From the NCBI RefSeq assembly GCF_018446385.1, contig NC_056004.1:33548492-33612491 (forward strand): a stretch of DNA of 64,000 nt, written 5' to 3'. The stretch is from Zingiber officinale. Lineage: Eukaryota > Streptophyta > Magnoliopsida > Zingiberales > Zingiberaceae. Made by a program: the position numbers and the translations under genes. Positions 47,718-60,502 of the stretch are shown here, one piece after another; positions within the stretch are counted from its first letter, which is position 1; each line of letters opens with the position of its first letter. Under the pieces are notes generated by a model that saw only the letters and a program-made list of their open reading frames with translations, did not search any database and had not been told where the DNA came from.

Positions 47718-50700
47718 ATGAATGCCCCAATAATCGGTGGGTCTCTGTTCGTTTTCCCCATTTGGGTTTTCTTTGGGGATAAAAGTTTCTTTTTTGTTCG
47801 TTGTTCCTGCCCTTTTTTCTAGGTTGTGCTTTTAAGCGGAAAGAACTGATTTTTTTTGTTCGTTCTCTTGTGTGTTCTGGTCGGGTGAAGATCCGTTGCA
47901 GGGGGATTTCCCAGAAGTGATCGAGGAGTATTTGCAGCATGGGAACATGAAATGTATCTCCTTCAATCGCCGAGGAACACTTCTTGCAGGTGCGCTCATT
48001 GCTTTGTTATTTCTCTTTTGGACATGTAATTTTTCATGTAAATGCTAAAAGAGATGGTATTGATAGGTTTCAGAAGCTCCATACAGAGCCAATACACAGT
48101 CTTTGAGCTACCTATTTCTCTCGAATGTGTAAAGCTTTTTCTTCATAGATTTTAGAATTAAGTGTACCAGCTAGGAAAACATGCTTAAATTTGTTTCCAT
48201 TTAAATTGATTATTCGGGAACAAGCGGAAAAATATACTCAAATAGGTGTCTTGCTTCCTGCTGTTGGTCAACAGACTAAGTTGGTGCCTGTTTTCATAAT
48301 TTTAGATAAAATCCAATGAAAAGTAAGAACAAGCTTTTTGTATGATCAGTCCTTTTTTTGATTTGGCAATGGTATAGCATAGAAGGATGCAAATGATTAG
48401 AACTTGAGATCTCCCTTCATTCATGCTTCTCATGAAAAATTCTAGGGATGTTTTACACTTAAAATATTGAAATCCTTAACAATCAACTGTTTTGTTACCT
48501 TCTGTCAAAACTCAAGTCTGATGGATTCAAATGGCTAGAAGATGACCATGCAAATTTAGATTGCACTTCTTGTCTTGCTCTTGATCATACTCAGATCATT
48601 TAATTCAATGTTGTCTTCATCCCTGTTTAAAAAACTTTTCCTTTACAGCTCACTTTAGTATTACTGGATGCAACTTTGTTCTTTTCTGCTCACTTTTCAA
48701 GTATATATAAGCTCTCTTTAGCATCCTTTTTCCCTAGTTGAGTTGCGTTATGAACTAACATGAACTAACCTGTAATTAGAAACTTGTGTAATAATTTCTG
48801 TCCTTGAAATGGAACTCAGAAATTGAACCTTGGCAGATTGTTTGTTTTAAAGTTTGTTTATTACTCTAGAACAACAGGAATATGTTACTTCAGGAATAAG
48901 GTATGATCATTGTAGTAAATCATGCACATAGACTTCAGTTTCTCTAGAATGCTTGGGCAAGTTGTCTTCGGGCATTTTATATCTTACTGATTGTATTGTG
49001 CATCCACTTCTGCAGACCATCTACAAAATTCTAGCATTTCATTCAATGTGATTGGCTTCCATCATTTAGTTTCTTTTTTTGTTACTCGTAGAGTAATGTT
49101 TGTTCTAATCTCAGCTATTCAGATGCTGGAAATGGTGTATGGCTGAGTTTTGTTACATGTAGTTCCTTTAGCATCACTTTAATGGTTTCCTTTGCAATTC
49201 ATAACAACTTTAGTTCCATTTAACTAATAAAGTCAATCCTACTGTTATAACATATTGGCAGTTTGCTTGAGATCTCATCTTCTGTATATACTTCTATAGT
49301 GGTTTGGATCCATTTTCAAAATTGATTGTTATTAGGCTCCTCCCAGTATGTTCTCTATATCTTCGAAAAGATTATACTTTTGACGATTTCTTTAAATTGG
49401 TTTTAAGTTGCCAGTTATTTTTCTGTCAATAAAGTTGTAGATTTACTAGTTCAACTTGCCTGATGTATTGTTCGCTTGGAAACATTTTATAAGTTTTAAG
49501 AGTAGAATTTCCCACAAAATCAAAGATATTTAGCATTGGTAGTTGTTGGATATCGTTGGCTGGCTAGAAGGGGGGTTGAATAGCCCTGCACAAAATAAAA
49601 GAATACCCTTCTCGGACTTTAAAATAACACTTGTATAAATAATTAAAAAAATAAACTAAAAGGAAGAGGCACAAGAGTTTTACTTGGTTACAATTGGGGA
49701 GGTTGTTAATCCAAGGAATGGATCGCACTAATGATCCCCTTCAGGCGGAGAAACCTCTTACAGTAATGACGTACAGAAAATGAGAAGCTAAAAAGAAAAC
49801 TAAAGCTCGTACAAGTGTTGTATTCAGAATTGCTTGTGGATATGAAACTTCTAGACTAAGGCTATATGTATAGCCTTGGTCGGGGCGCCTGTAAGGTTCC
49901 AGGTGCCTGGAGGAGGATAAAATTCTATCCCCGACGCAACGGTCAACGTCCACGTTGATGGTGATAAAATTTCGGTTTCGGGCGCCCGACGCCCCGCACT
50001 ACTCGGGGCGCCCCCAGTCCGGGCGCCCTGAGTGAAAACGTCAACAACGTTAACTTTTTTCGCTCGAGTCTTCTGCTCCGGTTTCGTTCGCCTCAGTCCG
50101 GGTCTTCCGCTCTGGCTTGGCTCGCTTGGGTGATCTCGACCATCCAGAATAGGGCTCACCCGAATCCAACTTCCGGCCTTCTCGAGCAACCTTCCGCTCC
50201 TGCTTCTCGTCCCTCGGAAACGCCGCGCGCCTCCTTCTCGTCCGCTTGCGTACTCTTCCGCAGCACCTCGTCCCTTGGACGCACTGAGTCCGTTGGCTCT
50301 CTCCCGTGCCGTCCTTTTCGCTAGCTGCATCTTTTGCTCGACTTCTTGTGCGCCTAAGCTCCTGCACACTTAGACACAAGGTTAAAACACCACATGACCT
50401 AACTTAACTTGTTTAATCACATCAAAACAACCTTGGGGTTCTAACAATCTCCTCCTTTTTGATATGAGCAACTCAAGTTAAGCTAAGGTAAAAAGACATA
50501 AAGTTAAAGCAATAAATTTTGCAATAAAGTCCAAAAAATAAAAAATTGTAATCTACCTCCCCCTAGACTGAATCTTTTCCTTCTTCCCCTTTGATCACAT
50601 AAAAATGGGGTACCAAGAAAAATCTAAGGGTAAAAATAATTTTGAATAGACTGAATCTTTTCCTTCTTCCCCTTTGATCACATAAAAATGGGGTACTAAG

Positions 50701-53700
50701 AAAAATCTAAGGGTAAAAATAATTTTGAAAGATTTATCAATTTTTGAAACTTTGAAAATTATTTTGATATCACCAAAAAAATTAAAGTTTGGGAAAAAAA
50801 TTTCTAAGTAAAAAAAAAAAAAAAATTCTAAGTTTTTGCAAGCATAAATATTTTTGAGAATTTTCTAAAAAATTGAGTAACCCTTTTAAAGTATTATCTA
50901 ATTTCAATTTAATATTTTTTCAGTTAGTCAATTAAACTTTTTATTTCAATATTGGACTTCCAGGCAGTAGCGAGACACTAGGCCTTCTTGGTTATTGGAG
51001 CAACAACTACTTTCTAGACAAAGCCTCATAAAGAAATTAAGGGGGTGTTTGGTTGATGGGTTTGGGAATGAGGGAATGGAATGATAGTAAAAGATAGTGT
51101 TTGGAATGTGGGTTTGGGAATGACATTTTGGAAATGATTACTAGATTTATGGGAATCAACTAAACCCATATAACTTAATGGGTTTCATTTCCATTCCTAT
51201 TCCCATTCCACTCTACTATCAAACCCATACCCATAGTCATTCCCATCATTTAACCAAACGCCCCCTAAATATTTTTTTTTCTTGCTGAAAGCGCTAAGTC
51301 TAATTAAGGTTTAAGTTAGACAAGATTTTGGAACCCAATATAGGTTCCAGCCAACTGGATTGATTAAGAGCTTCTTAGGGCCATATTTCTTTGAAATTTT
51401 CCTAATTTGTCCTTTATGATATTTAAAATACTAGTTCAGGTTATATTTTCTAACACTTGTATTATTTGTGCTTGTATAATTTTTCAAGTTATTTACTTGT
51501 ATTTTTAGCTTATCATTTTCTAATTTTACTTTGTCAAACTCTTCTAATAGGCAAGATTTAGCTAGAATTAATTTTAATTTTTAATATCTTTTTCAAGTTT
51601 GTAGCAATCTTTAGTTAATAATTTAACAAACTTAAATAATTTATCGGGAGGAAGAGATCGTATCTGACTTACCTTGTCGATCTCGTTATCCGTGGCTCCC
51701 CCTGAGATGTTGCTTTCTTCCGACGTAGCTCCCCCTTCATCGATAATCTCTATGCTCATTCCGGACGAGCTCGCATCGTGTTCATCGTCTTGATAACTTG
51801 CCATTAGTGCAAGTCCGGAGAATGCCTCAACTTCCGATTCGGATGACGTATCGTCCCACGTCGCTTTTAGTGTCTTGAACTTGTTCGTCTGGACAGGCTT
51901 CTTTCCTTTGTCTTTGCCCTTGTTCCTTAGCTTGGGGCAGTTGTCTTTGACGCACCCTTCTTCATTGCAGTGGTAGCATCTGATCGTCCTTTTCTTTTTA
52001 CCCTACGGATGGTTAGTTTTTCTTGATTTACATAATTTTTTAAAGTGCCTTACCATCATTACTATTTCCTCGTCGTCGAGAGAAGATTCTGACTTATGTT
52101 CGTCTCTTGATGCTTTGAGGGTGATGTTGTGCTTTGGCTCCTTCGTACCTGCACATCTCGATTTATGCACTTCAAACGTCGAAAATAATTCTTATAAGGT
52201 AATTGTTTCTAAGTCCTTGGAGATGTAGAAGGCATCTATTAGTGATGCCCATTTCGTATTCCTAGGGAATGCATTGAGTTACTTACCTTTTCTCCGAGAT
52301 TCGAAAGTTCGGTGATGAGCTCCTTAATTCTCGAGTGAAGATGCGCAATCGTTTCATCTTCTTCAAACCGTAGGTTGGTGAGCTGGTTGCGAAGTAAGTC
52401 CCGTCTCGTGAGCTTGGCTTCTTGTGGCGGAAGGACGCTTAGCAGATGAAACTCCGCTTTACCGTTTGCCACGTAGTCGGCCTGCTCCTTTTTCGTCGTT
52501 TTTCTTTGCCTTCCGGTGTTATAAAACCAAACTCTATTATTAAAAGTAAATCGAAATCAGTTTTGAAAAATACCTGCATTCGTTTTTTTCAACTAGCGAA
52601 CTCCCCCTCGAACTTCGGTGGGTAGATGCTTGGTCCGACCATTTCTCGTGCTTCGTTCGGCGGTTAGTCCTCCTGAAGCGTCTTGACTCTGATATCACTT
52701 ATTGGATACTGTTGGCCGGCTAGTAAATAGCCCTGCAAAAAATAAAAGAATACCGTTCTCGGATTTTAAAATAACACTGTATAATTAAAGAAATAAACTA
52801 AAAGGAAGAAGCACAGGAGTTTTACTTGGTTACAACCGGGGAGGTTGTTAATCCAAGGAATGAATCGCACTAATGATCTCCTTCAGGCGGAGAAGCCTTT
52901 TACAGCAATGACGTACAGAAAATGAGAAGTTAAAAAGGAAACTAAAGCTTGTACAAGTGTTGTATTCAGAATTGCTTGTGGATATGAAGCTTCTAGACTA
53001 AGGCTGTATGTATAGCCTTGATCGGGGCGCCTGGAAGGGTTCCAAGTACCTGGAGGGGGATAGAATTCTATCCCCGACGCAACGGTCAACGTCCACGTCG
53101 ATGGTGATAAAATTTCGGTTCCGAGCGCCCGTAGTCAGGGCGCCCCTAGTCCGGGCGCCCTGAGTGAAAAAGTCAACAACGTTAACTTTCTCCGCTCGGG
53201 TCTTTTGCTCTAGTTCCATTCGCCTCGGTTTGGGTCTTCCGCTCCGGCTCCGCTCGCTTGGTTGATCTCGACCATCCGGAATAGGGCTCACCCGAACCCA
53301 ACTTCCGACCTTCTCGAGCAACCTTCCGCTCCGGCTTCTCGTCCCTTGGAAACGCTGCGCGCCTCCTTTTCATCCGTCCGCGTACTCTTCCGCAGCACCT
53401 CGTCCCTCGGACGCTCTGAGCCTATTGGCTCTCTCCTGTGCCGTCCTTCTCGCTAGCTGCGTCTTTTGCTCAACTTCTACACACTTAGACACAAGGTTAA
53501 AACACCACAGAACCTAACTTAACTTGTTTGATCACATAAAAATAACTTTGCTGTTCCAACAGTAGTATCCAACTTAGCACACGGAGAGAGCTTGGTGCTC
53601 CAAGTCTTATGGCTTACACTTTTCAAGGCGATACTTATGGTAAGCACAGTAGCTATACTCAAATGACAAACCTTTTTCTGGTTCGCTTCTTTGTTCAGTG

Positions 53701-55804
53701 AGATGCTTTTAACATAATTTGGGTCTTAAGCCTAAAACCAACACATTTTACTAGATTTTTGTAAGAAGTCAATTCTTTTCTATTGCTACAGAGGATGTGT
53801 TAGGGTGCAAGTATTTTGGGATAATGTTTCTTTTTCTTAGTGAAGTAATGATTGTAGACAGTTAATTCTAATAATGCTCAATGTTTGACAAGTTTGCCCT
53901 ATTGTTTATTACAATTGGATCATATTTTTGATATCAAACATGACTGCTTATTGGATTTCATGTTAACATCTTCATATTATAGGATAACATAGTCGACTAT
54001 CTAAGATTTCCATTCTTTTTCCTTGTTCAGCTGGCTGTGCAGATGGGAGCTGTGTCATATGGGATTTTGAAACTAGGGGGGTTGCGAAGGAACTTCGTGA
54101 TAAAGCTTGTATAGCACCAATTACAAGTGTTTGCTGGTCAAAGTTAGGCCATTACGTACTTGCTTCTGCTACTGATAAATCATTGACACTTTGGAACATC
54201 TTGACTGGTGAGAAGATCACCAGAGTAACCTTGCAGCAGACTACTCTACATGCTTGTCTGCATCCAGGCTCTTGCACTCCATCACTCTGCTTAGCTTGTC
54301 CTCTTTCTTCTGCACCAATTCTTGTTGATTTGAATAATGGAAGCTCCACCGTTCTGCCAGTTTCTGTATCAGACACGGGGAATGGAAGTGCTATTCCTCA
54401 CCCTCGAAATAAATTTTCAGATGGTTCCCCACCTTTCACGCCAACTGCTGCAACTTTTAACAAGTATGGAGATTTGATATACCTAGGGAACTCCAAAGGG
54501 GAGATATTAATCGTTGATTCTAAAAGCATCAAGGTAAATGCAGTAATTCCTATTCCAGGGAATTCTGTTATCAAGGATATTGTTTTCAGTAGAAACGGAC
54601 AGTATCTTCTTACAAATTCGAATGATCGAGTCATTAGAGTCTACGAGAACCTTCTTCCAAAGAAAGGTGCTGCGAAGGAACTTGAGACTATGACTGATGC
54701 TGACAATGCTGATTTTTCTAGGATAGACAAGCTAAAAGAAGCTGGCACCAAGTGCCTGTGTTTATCACGAGAGTTTCAGGATGCTGTGACAAGGATACAG
54801 TGGAAAGCACCATGTTTTAGTGGTGATGGTGAATGGGTCATCGGTGCTTCAGCTAGCAAAGGAGAGCACAAGTTGTACATTTGGGACAGAGCTGGACATC
54901 TCGTAAAAATCCTAGAAGGTCCTAAAGAAGCCCTAATTGGTCTTGCCTGGCACCCTCTTCGCCCATTGGTGGTCTCTGTTTCGGTTGCTGGTTTGGTATA
55001 TATCTGGGCTAAAGACTACATGGAGAACTGGAGTGCATTTGCACCTGATTTCAAAGAACTCGAGGAGAATGAAGAATACATTGAGAGAGAGGATGAGTTT
55101 GATCTCATACCTGAATCAGAGAAGGTATCAACTACTCCCCATATTTATTCTGTTGTTGGCTTTCTACCACGGTTGTCTGAAATACGCACTGGCAGGTGAA
55201 GGAGTTGGATATCAATCAAGACGAGGAGGTTGACATTTTAACGGTGGAGAAAGATTCATCTTTCAGTGATTCAGATGCTTCCGAGGATGAACTAATCTTC
55301 TTGCCAGTAACCCCTTTGCCCGATGTTCCCGAACAACTAGACAAGTGTCTAGGAAGTTCATTGAAGTTGGAGGACAGCAACCACACTAGCTCGCCATTTT
55401 CGGTGGAAGCTGCACAAAATGGTCAGACTATTCTTCCTGCTTCGAGCCCTCTCGAAGGTACGATTAAAGATTCATGTTTCTTTGCTTTCTGAATCAACAA
55501 TTTTCTCATGAACCCTACGCCTCTAGTGTTGTTTAGATATAACAGGTTTTGCTCTTATGCAGTGATAGGCAATTCAACTCCAGAAGATGCAGCTGGGACC
55601 GGGGGATCGAAAAGGAAACGAAAGCCATCAGCGAAAGGGATGGAGCTACAGGCTGAGAAGGGTCGGAAGCCTTCCACAAAGAAGGGAAAGTTGTCGTCAG
55701 GTAAGTCGTCAAAATTCAGAAACAAAAACGGAGATAGGATCGAAGCAAATGGCACTGTACTTGACGAATACACTGAGGATGATGTAACTGATGATTACCT
55801 ATAA
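47718..55804 (+). CDS. RBL: RBBP5-like WD40 subunit of the COMPASS histone H3K4 methyltransferase
   Basis: Matches Arabidopsis RBL, the RBBP5 homologue that with WDR5 and ASH2R forms the core of nuclear H3K4 methyltransferase complexes. Exons 47718-47736, 47891-47989, 54031-55124, 55196-55457 and 55563-55804 join in frame to 571 residues. The protein starts MNAPII, as in Arabidopsis. WD40 blades cover about residues 25-350, with CVIWDFETRG, SLTLWN, YIWDRAGHLVKILEGPKEAL and GLVYIWAKDY visible. The conserved hinge ENWSAFAPDFKELEENEEY and acidic EREDEFDLIPESEK follow, which in RBBP5 lie next to the segment contacting the methyltransferase and ASH2L. The tail is basic (KRKRK at 508-512) and Lys-rich. 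Intron 2 is 6.0 kb because of a copia insertion at 49544-53561. The gene is convergent with the SWIB gene. No break is seen. Confidence 0.93.
49544..53561 (-). mobile_element. Ty1/copia retrotransposon with gag only, in RBL intron 2
   Basis: The element is 4018 bp, with ends TGTTGGATATC and TTCCAACA and an exact 5-bp target duplication gtagt (49539-49543 and 53562-53566). The LTRs are at 49544-50446 and about 52700-53561. On the minus strand a Met-tRNA-like primer site (tgatatcagag) abuts the right LTR at 52683-52698, and a polypurine tract (aaaaaggaggagat) abuts the left one at 50447-50460. The interior has gag-like sequence (52239-52472) and a zinc-knuckle region near 51960-52000, but no polymerase, so it is a non-autonomous, incomplete copy. 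The LTRs differ at roughly 8% of the positions I compared, suggesting an insertion some millions of years old. The interior also holds an 80-bp direct repeat at about 50567-50728. Confidence 0.88.
51041..51265. mobile_element. Tourist-like MITE nested in the copia element
   Basis: A 225-bp element with inverted ends gggggtgtttggttgatggg and, in reverse complement, gggggcgtttggttaaatga, flanked by TAA (51038-51040 and 51266-51268). The ends resemble those of the foldback element at 42078-45411 (ggtgcttggttggatgg), so the two may share a transposase source. Confidence 0.85.
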
Positions 55805-56210
55805 ACATTGAACAACTTAAATTGATACCTATTTTTTTCTGGTTTGAGTGTAATGCATTGCGGACTCGAATTCTTAGCTAATCTATTCCGATGATTGCTA
55901 GGGCATGTAATTGGTCTTTAGCAAATGATGTTGATATATAATTAAATAGTGATGAGATTATGAACAAATAGCTTCACATCGAAATAGTATTGAAATTATC
56001 AAAAGATGTATGATTTACAAAATTTGAGAACGATTGTGGCTGCCCATTACTATCCATTTATGACAGGAGCGGTAAACAAATTGCTCAGCAACTGAATATT
56101 CATTTTTCTGATTTAATTGAAATTGTATTTTCGAGTAAGTACAATCGTTGATGCTTGTAAATACGCGACAAAGTTGAAGTATATGTGCACGACAGCGGAC
56201 TGGAGACATA

Positions 56211-58222
56211 TCACTTTGTAAAATGAGAATTAAGAAGTCCTGAAATCTCCAAGAATCCAACACGATCTTTACCGAAAATAACCTGTAGTTTCTCATCGCA
56301 CACTATTATCCTCTTGTCATCCGGATCCTGCAAAACAAAATTTATAGTGATTGTTCAACACTTGATATCGAAGATGGACACGCACAGTAGACTGACGGTT
56401 CATGAGATACAAAGGCTGCAGTGAAAATCTCACCGCCATTGTCTTTTTTATTTTTCTAACCTTCACTAAATACTTTTCAGGTCATCAAACCTCCTGTTGG
56501 TGTTGTGACATTTATAGATACTAAAATAGGAACACCAATGGTTATTCGAACCGACTATGGCTCAAGAATTGAATTAGAAATTTGGAAACTTTACCTGAGT
56601 GAAAATCAAATGAGCACATGGTATGGAAAGTGAAAATCCAGTGCAATCTTTACTAAACACTGGTTCTCAGAATGAAAAAGGGGGAAAATTGGTTCAGAAT
56701 GTCTCTCTAATATCCGATGATCTTCTGTATAACGTGTTAAAATGACATAGTAATATGTTCAAAGTAAGAGAAACCAAGAAATATTTGTCTAGTCCAAATT
56801 TTGTCATGAAAGAAGGGATTATTTGTTCTTACATGACTATTGAGGAGCCAAAAGAGATATGAAAGCAAATCATTTTCCTAGTATATAAGAGAAGAAACAA
56901 ATGGCATGAGGATAACAGAACAAAAAGATTAAAACACATTCCTCTTTGTTATATCTCTCTATTATTGAAGAAATACAGCCAGTTGCTCCATAAGATGTGC
57001 GCCAATGACATACATTTCTTTAAGATTGGTATATAAACATACAACAATGAATTTGGTTATGGTAATTGATGCAACAATGTTCTATGAAAATACCTTAATT
57101 TTCCATATAAACACATATAGTATCAAGCTATTTGCATGCGTATGAGACCATATAATAATCTCTCAATAACCTATGATTGAATTGTGCAATTTAAACAATT
57201 TAGATAATATGAATGGAAACCTTCAGTTTGATGAGACAATCATGTGCAATGGAAATGAAGGAATAGATCTGAAAGACACGGATTTTAAATGATCTGTAGG
57301 AAAAAGATCATGTCCTCTTTTTCCAGCATCAGATCCAAGGTTATTGGCCGATGTCTATATCTATACAACAAAAACAACAAGAACAAGTTAAATTCAAGGG
57401 TCTTCACCTACTGACACATGATGAGAAAGATCACTGTGAGGTGAATGGTGAGCCTTTTGATGGAATTCTCCTCAACCAGGCAAAAGAATGTCTTGATCTT
57501 TCCTACGACATCGCCTAATTGAATGGAAAAGCAATAATTGGAACGTCAAAGGAAAGCATTTTGTTATCCGTTAATCATTTTCAATCTTTCTAAAAGATTT
57601 CATATTGAACTTCTGATCCCGTTATAGATCATAGGATTATGGGTAAAATCATTTCCATCAACTAAACCCTAGGGGTCCAACTGATTTATAAAGTTTCATA
57701 TGATAAAGGTGAAGAAAAAAAAAAGCTCTCCTTATCAGCTCAGCATTTTTGTTGATAATGCCTGGATGACGGTGCTCATTATTCGTTCCAAGAAAAATCC
57801 ACATTTCAAAATCCCTAAGCACCGAGTTCACACAAAAATCAAAATCAAACTCTACAATTTTCTATAGAAAATCCTTCATCATTCTAAAAATCATCAAGAG
57901 CATCTGAGAAAGAGGAGAAAAAAAGGGGGACCTGAAGATTGTTCTCCTTGATATAAGCCCAAATCTTCTTGAGCGCTTGGGTCCGGGGGATCTCCACCTC
58001 ACCAACCACCGCCTGGAGTTGAGGCGACACTGGCCTGGGCTTGGTGATGCCCCTCTGCTTCTTCTTCTTCTCTGCCTCATCCGTCCCCGCCTCCGCTGCC
58101 ACGCGGAGAGCCCTCGCGGCAGCCCACCTTCCCGGGATGAGCGCGGCACGGCGTGGCAGCGTGATAGGGGACGCTAGATCGCCGACAGAAAGTGCGGTGA
58201 GAAAGCCTGTGGCCGCCGCCAT
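56211..58222 (-). CDS. Small SWIB-domain protein with plastid-type leader
   Basis: Two exons, 58222-57932 and 56327-56211, joined across a 1.6 kb GT/AG intron, give 135 residues. Residues 1-45 are rich in Ala, Ser, Thr and Arg and poor in acids (MAAATGFLTALSVGDLASP), like a chloroplast transit peptide. From about residue 60 the SWIB/MDM2 fold follows: KPRPVSPQL, IPRTQALKKIWAYIKENNLQ, then DPDDKRIIVCDEKL and FLEISGLLNSHF. Small SWIB proteins of this kind in Arabidopsis go to chloroplasts, mitochondria or nucleus, and some are linked to organelle nucleoids. An in-frame upstream ATG exists (58450), but MAAATGF fits the family. It is divergent from TGD5. A truncated copy of its exon 1 lies at 36036-36126. 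Confidence 0.9.
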
Positions 58223-58530
58223 GGTCGGAGCTCCGTTTGGTTCGTGCAAGAGGATTCGAAATTGGACGGAGGCGGTGAGAGAAAGATAAGAGAGAGAAGC
58301 CGAGCACGACTCCACTTCATTGGACCGATCCGTTTGAACTTTGAAGCTGGACCCACTGCCAAAGCCGACGCTGCAGTCATCATGGCCGTCCAAATACCCG
58401 CACGAATCGTAAGGAAAATGATCACAACCGACCAGACCTCCCCATCTCACGCCCGCCAGGGCGAAATCGCTGCGCGTTACGGTCGCAGCACTCCTGGGAG
58501 TGGGCGAGGTCGATTTCCCTTCGAGGCGCT
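58223..58530. promoter_or_regulatory. Shared divergent promoter of the SWIB and TGD5 genes
   Basis: Only 308 bp separate the two start codons, so both leaders and core promoters must lie here. The region is GC-richer than the flanks. I did not identify a clear TATA box in either direction. Joint regulation is an inference from spacing. Confidence 0.55.
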
Positions 58531-60502
58531 ATGGTTCTCACAAGCTTCGATGGCGTCGGCATCGGCCTTGGTATGTAGTCTCGGCCATCGTTTAGCTCTC
58601 TGTCTGTTCCCTCCAAATCTGATTCCTTTTCATATTTTCCCTCCCAAGGGTTCGGGATTGGATGCGGTTTTGGAGTTGGGTGGGGTTTTGGAGGTAAAAA
58701 TACCTTCTTTGTTTTTTTTTCTAGATTTTGTTCTGATAGATCTAGTTTGAGATGTATATTAGACTGTGATCCTTTCTTGTTAGTGTGTTTGCTGTATCAG
58801 CAACAAAAAAGAGATAATTGAAGATTGCATGGTTTTTAAATTTTTTTTCCGTGAAATGAGATATGTAATAAGGTAAGGGTGGCAAAGGAGGTTCCTTTGC
58901 TAGCCTTAGCTGATTTCGCTTTGATGTGCAGCTATAGAGTAATTGTTCAGTGGATAAAGACAATAAGGATCTTTTCCTTTCTTAACATTACTACTATAGA
59001 GATTCTTAATTGATGTGCAAAGTAATATAGATATAGAGGTTGTACTGAGGAATGTGACCCAAAATTTTCAACACATTAGGGCACTCGTGTTGCCCACTTG
59101 CCCTAGTTGAAGTCCAAGAAAATAAATGGATGCATTAGAACTAAGGAAGAGAAAGAACAGATAGCAACAGTGCTTTAGTTGGGACTTTTATTATGCATAA
59201 GATCCCAAAGCATGTTATTTTCCAAGGGTTTTATTATATTATGGTTTTATGTATTATGTTATTAGGACAGGAGTTTATTGTTATATTACTACGTTTAAGG
59301 AGTTATTAGTGGAAATTATTAGTGGAATAGTGAGGGTTCATATGGAGTTGGTGAGCATTTAGAAACTTATCCATTCACGTTGATACATTACTTACATGTG
59401 CATGAACAAAGAAGAAGAAATAAATAGTCATAACAAGTTCGCTTGTCTTTCCTCATAAGAGTTGTGTTCTCCTAGTGAACACTTGTTACATTGAAAATTC
59501 TCAATCACATGAACTCGCAACTATCCAAATGCTTGTGGCTAATCATCCTGTGCCTGTAACACCTATATTTTTGCCTCTCTCACATCACATAACTGTCAAT
59601 TGGAAGGCATAAGCTCGTATGATTTGCATTTATATGCGGTACATGGATCATACATATTGTGCGATTGACATCTTGAGCATTTTCTTGCTAGAAAAATCTA
59701 GCTATTTTTAATGAAAGAAAATGGTAAAAGAAATCATGGTCCATACTTCTAAGAAACTAGTGCAGCAAAGGTTGATGATGGAGACTGAAGTTGAAACTTT
59801 CTGTTTTAACAGCTCCACCAAATAAGATGAAGACTAGACTTTAAGCTTTCTGTTGATTATTTATTGTCGTCTGGTATTTGATGAACAATGGTCATTAAAA
59901 TTTAAAAAGGTTCATTAGTTTCTGGGTCTCCTGATCATACATTTCAAAGTTTGCACTTGGATAGTCTATTAGGAGTTGGGACAAAAGTATTCTGTATGGT
60001 TATATGCAGTCCGATGGGTTTGATAATCATCTTAAGACAAATCTCTTCAAAATTTTCTTCATCAAACACTCCCACTTATGAAATTATTGCTTAATTATTA
60101 CAATAAATTACGTTCCATGTCCATTGAAGTTTACAAGTATCCTTTTATTTAATCATAATTTTTCTTGTAGTTTTATACAATTTTAACCTATGGTTCATAT
60201 ATTACCGACTTTTTTCTTATTTGAATCTTCTTCAGGTATGCCCCTGAATACCTTTGGAATGGGAATCGGTTAGTGTCACTCACTTGGTATTTTATTTAGT
60301 TTTGCGATGCTTCTACCTAATCCAGAAGTTTGAATGTGAAGGGGGAGGCTGTGGAGTTGGATTTGGTCTTGGTTGGGGCTTCGGCACTGCATTTGGTTGT
60401 AAATATCGATCCTCCAAAGTGAGTTTCCAAGGACTCGAAAATGGTAATGAGAGAATCAGAGATGAAACATCAGTGCCAGTGTCATCAAAGCACTCTCAGT
60501 AG
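58531..60502 (+). CDS. TGD5: Small glycine-rich protein, TGD5 (ER-to-plastid lipid transfer)
   Basis: Four exons, 58531-58570, 58649-58693, 60236-60268 and 60342-60502, join in frame to 92 residues. The protein is dominated by glycine, with two alternating blocks at 14-29 ([15 protein letters not shown]) and 41-58 ([18 protein letters not shown]). A short link MPLNTFGMG lies between them, followed by [13 protein letters not shown] at 60-72 and a polar tail. This layout matches Arabidopsis TGD5, a small glycine-rich protein that works with TGD1, TGD2 and TGD4 in moving lipids from ER to plastid. The match is from memory of the family pattern. The tiny exons explain why it is easily missed. Intron 2 (58694-60235) is the source of the copy at 36127-36705. 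No break is seen. Confidence 0.8.

Noticed and set aside
54183-55199. Treating this open frame as a complete 338-residue WD40 gene
   Set aside because: It is only part of exon 3 of RBL. Upstream in-frame sequence and exons 1-2 continue the protein, and its end reads into an intron.
57884-58450. Upstream start at 58450 for the SWIB protein
   Set aside because: The extra 76 residues do not look like family sequence and would run most of the way through the divergent promoter; the start at 58222 fits SWIB proteins.
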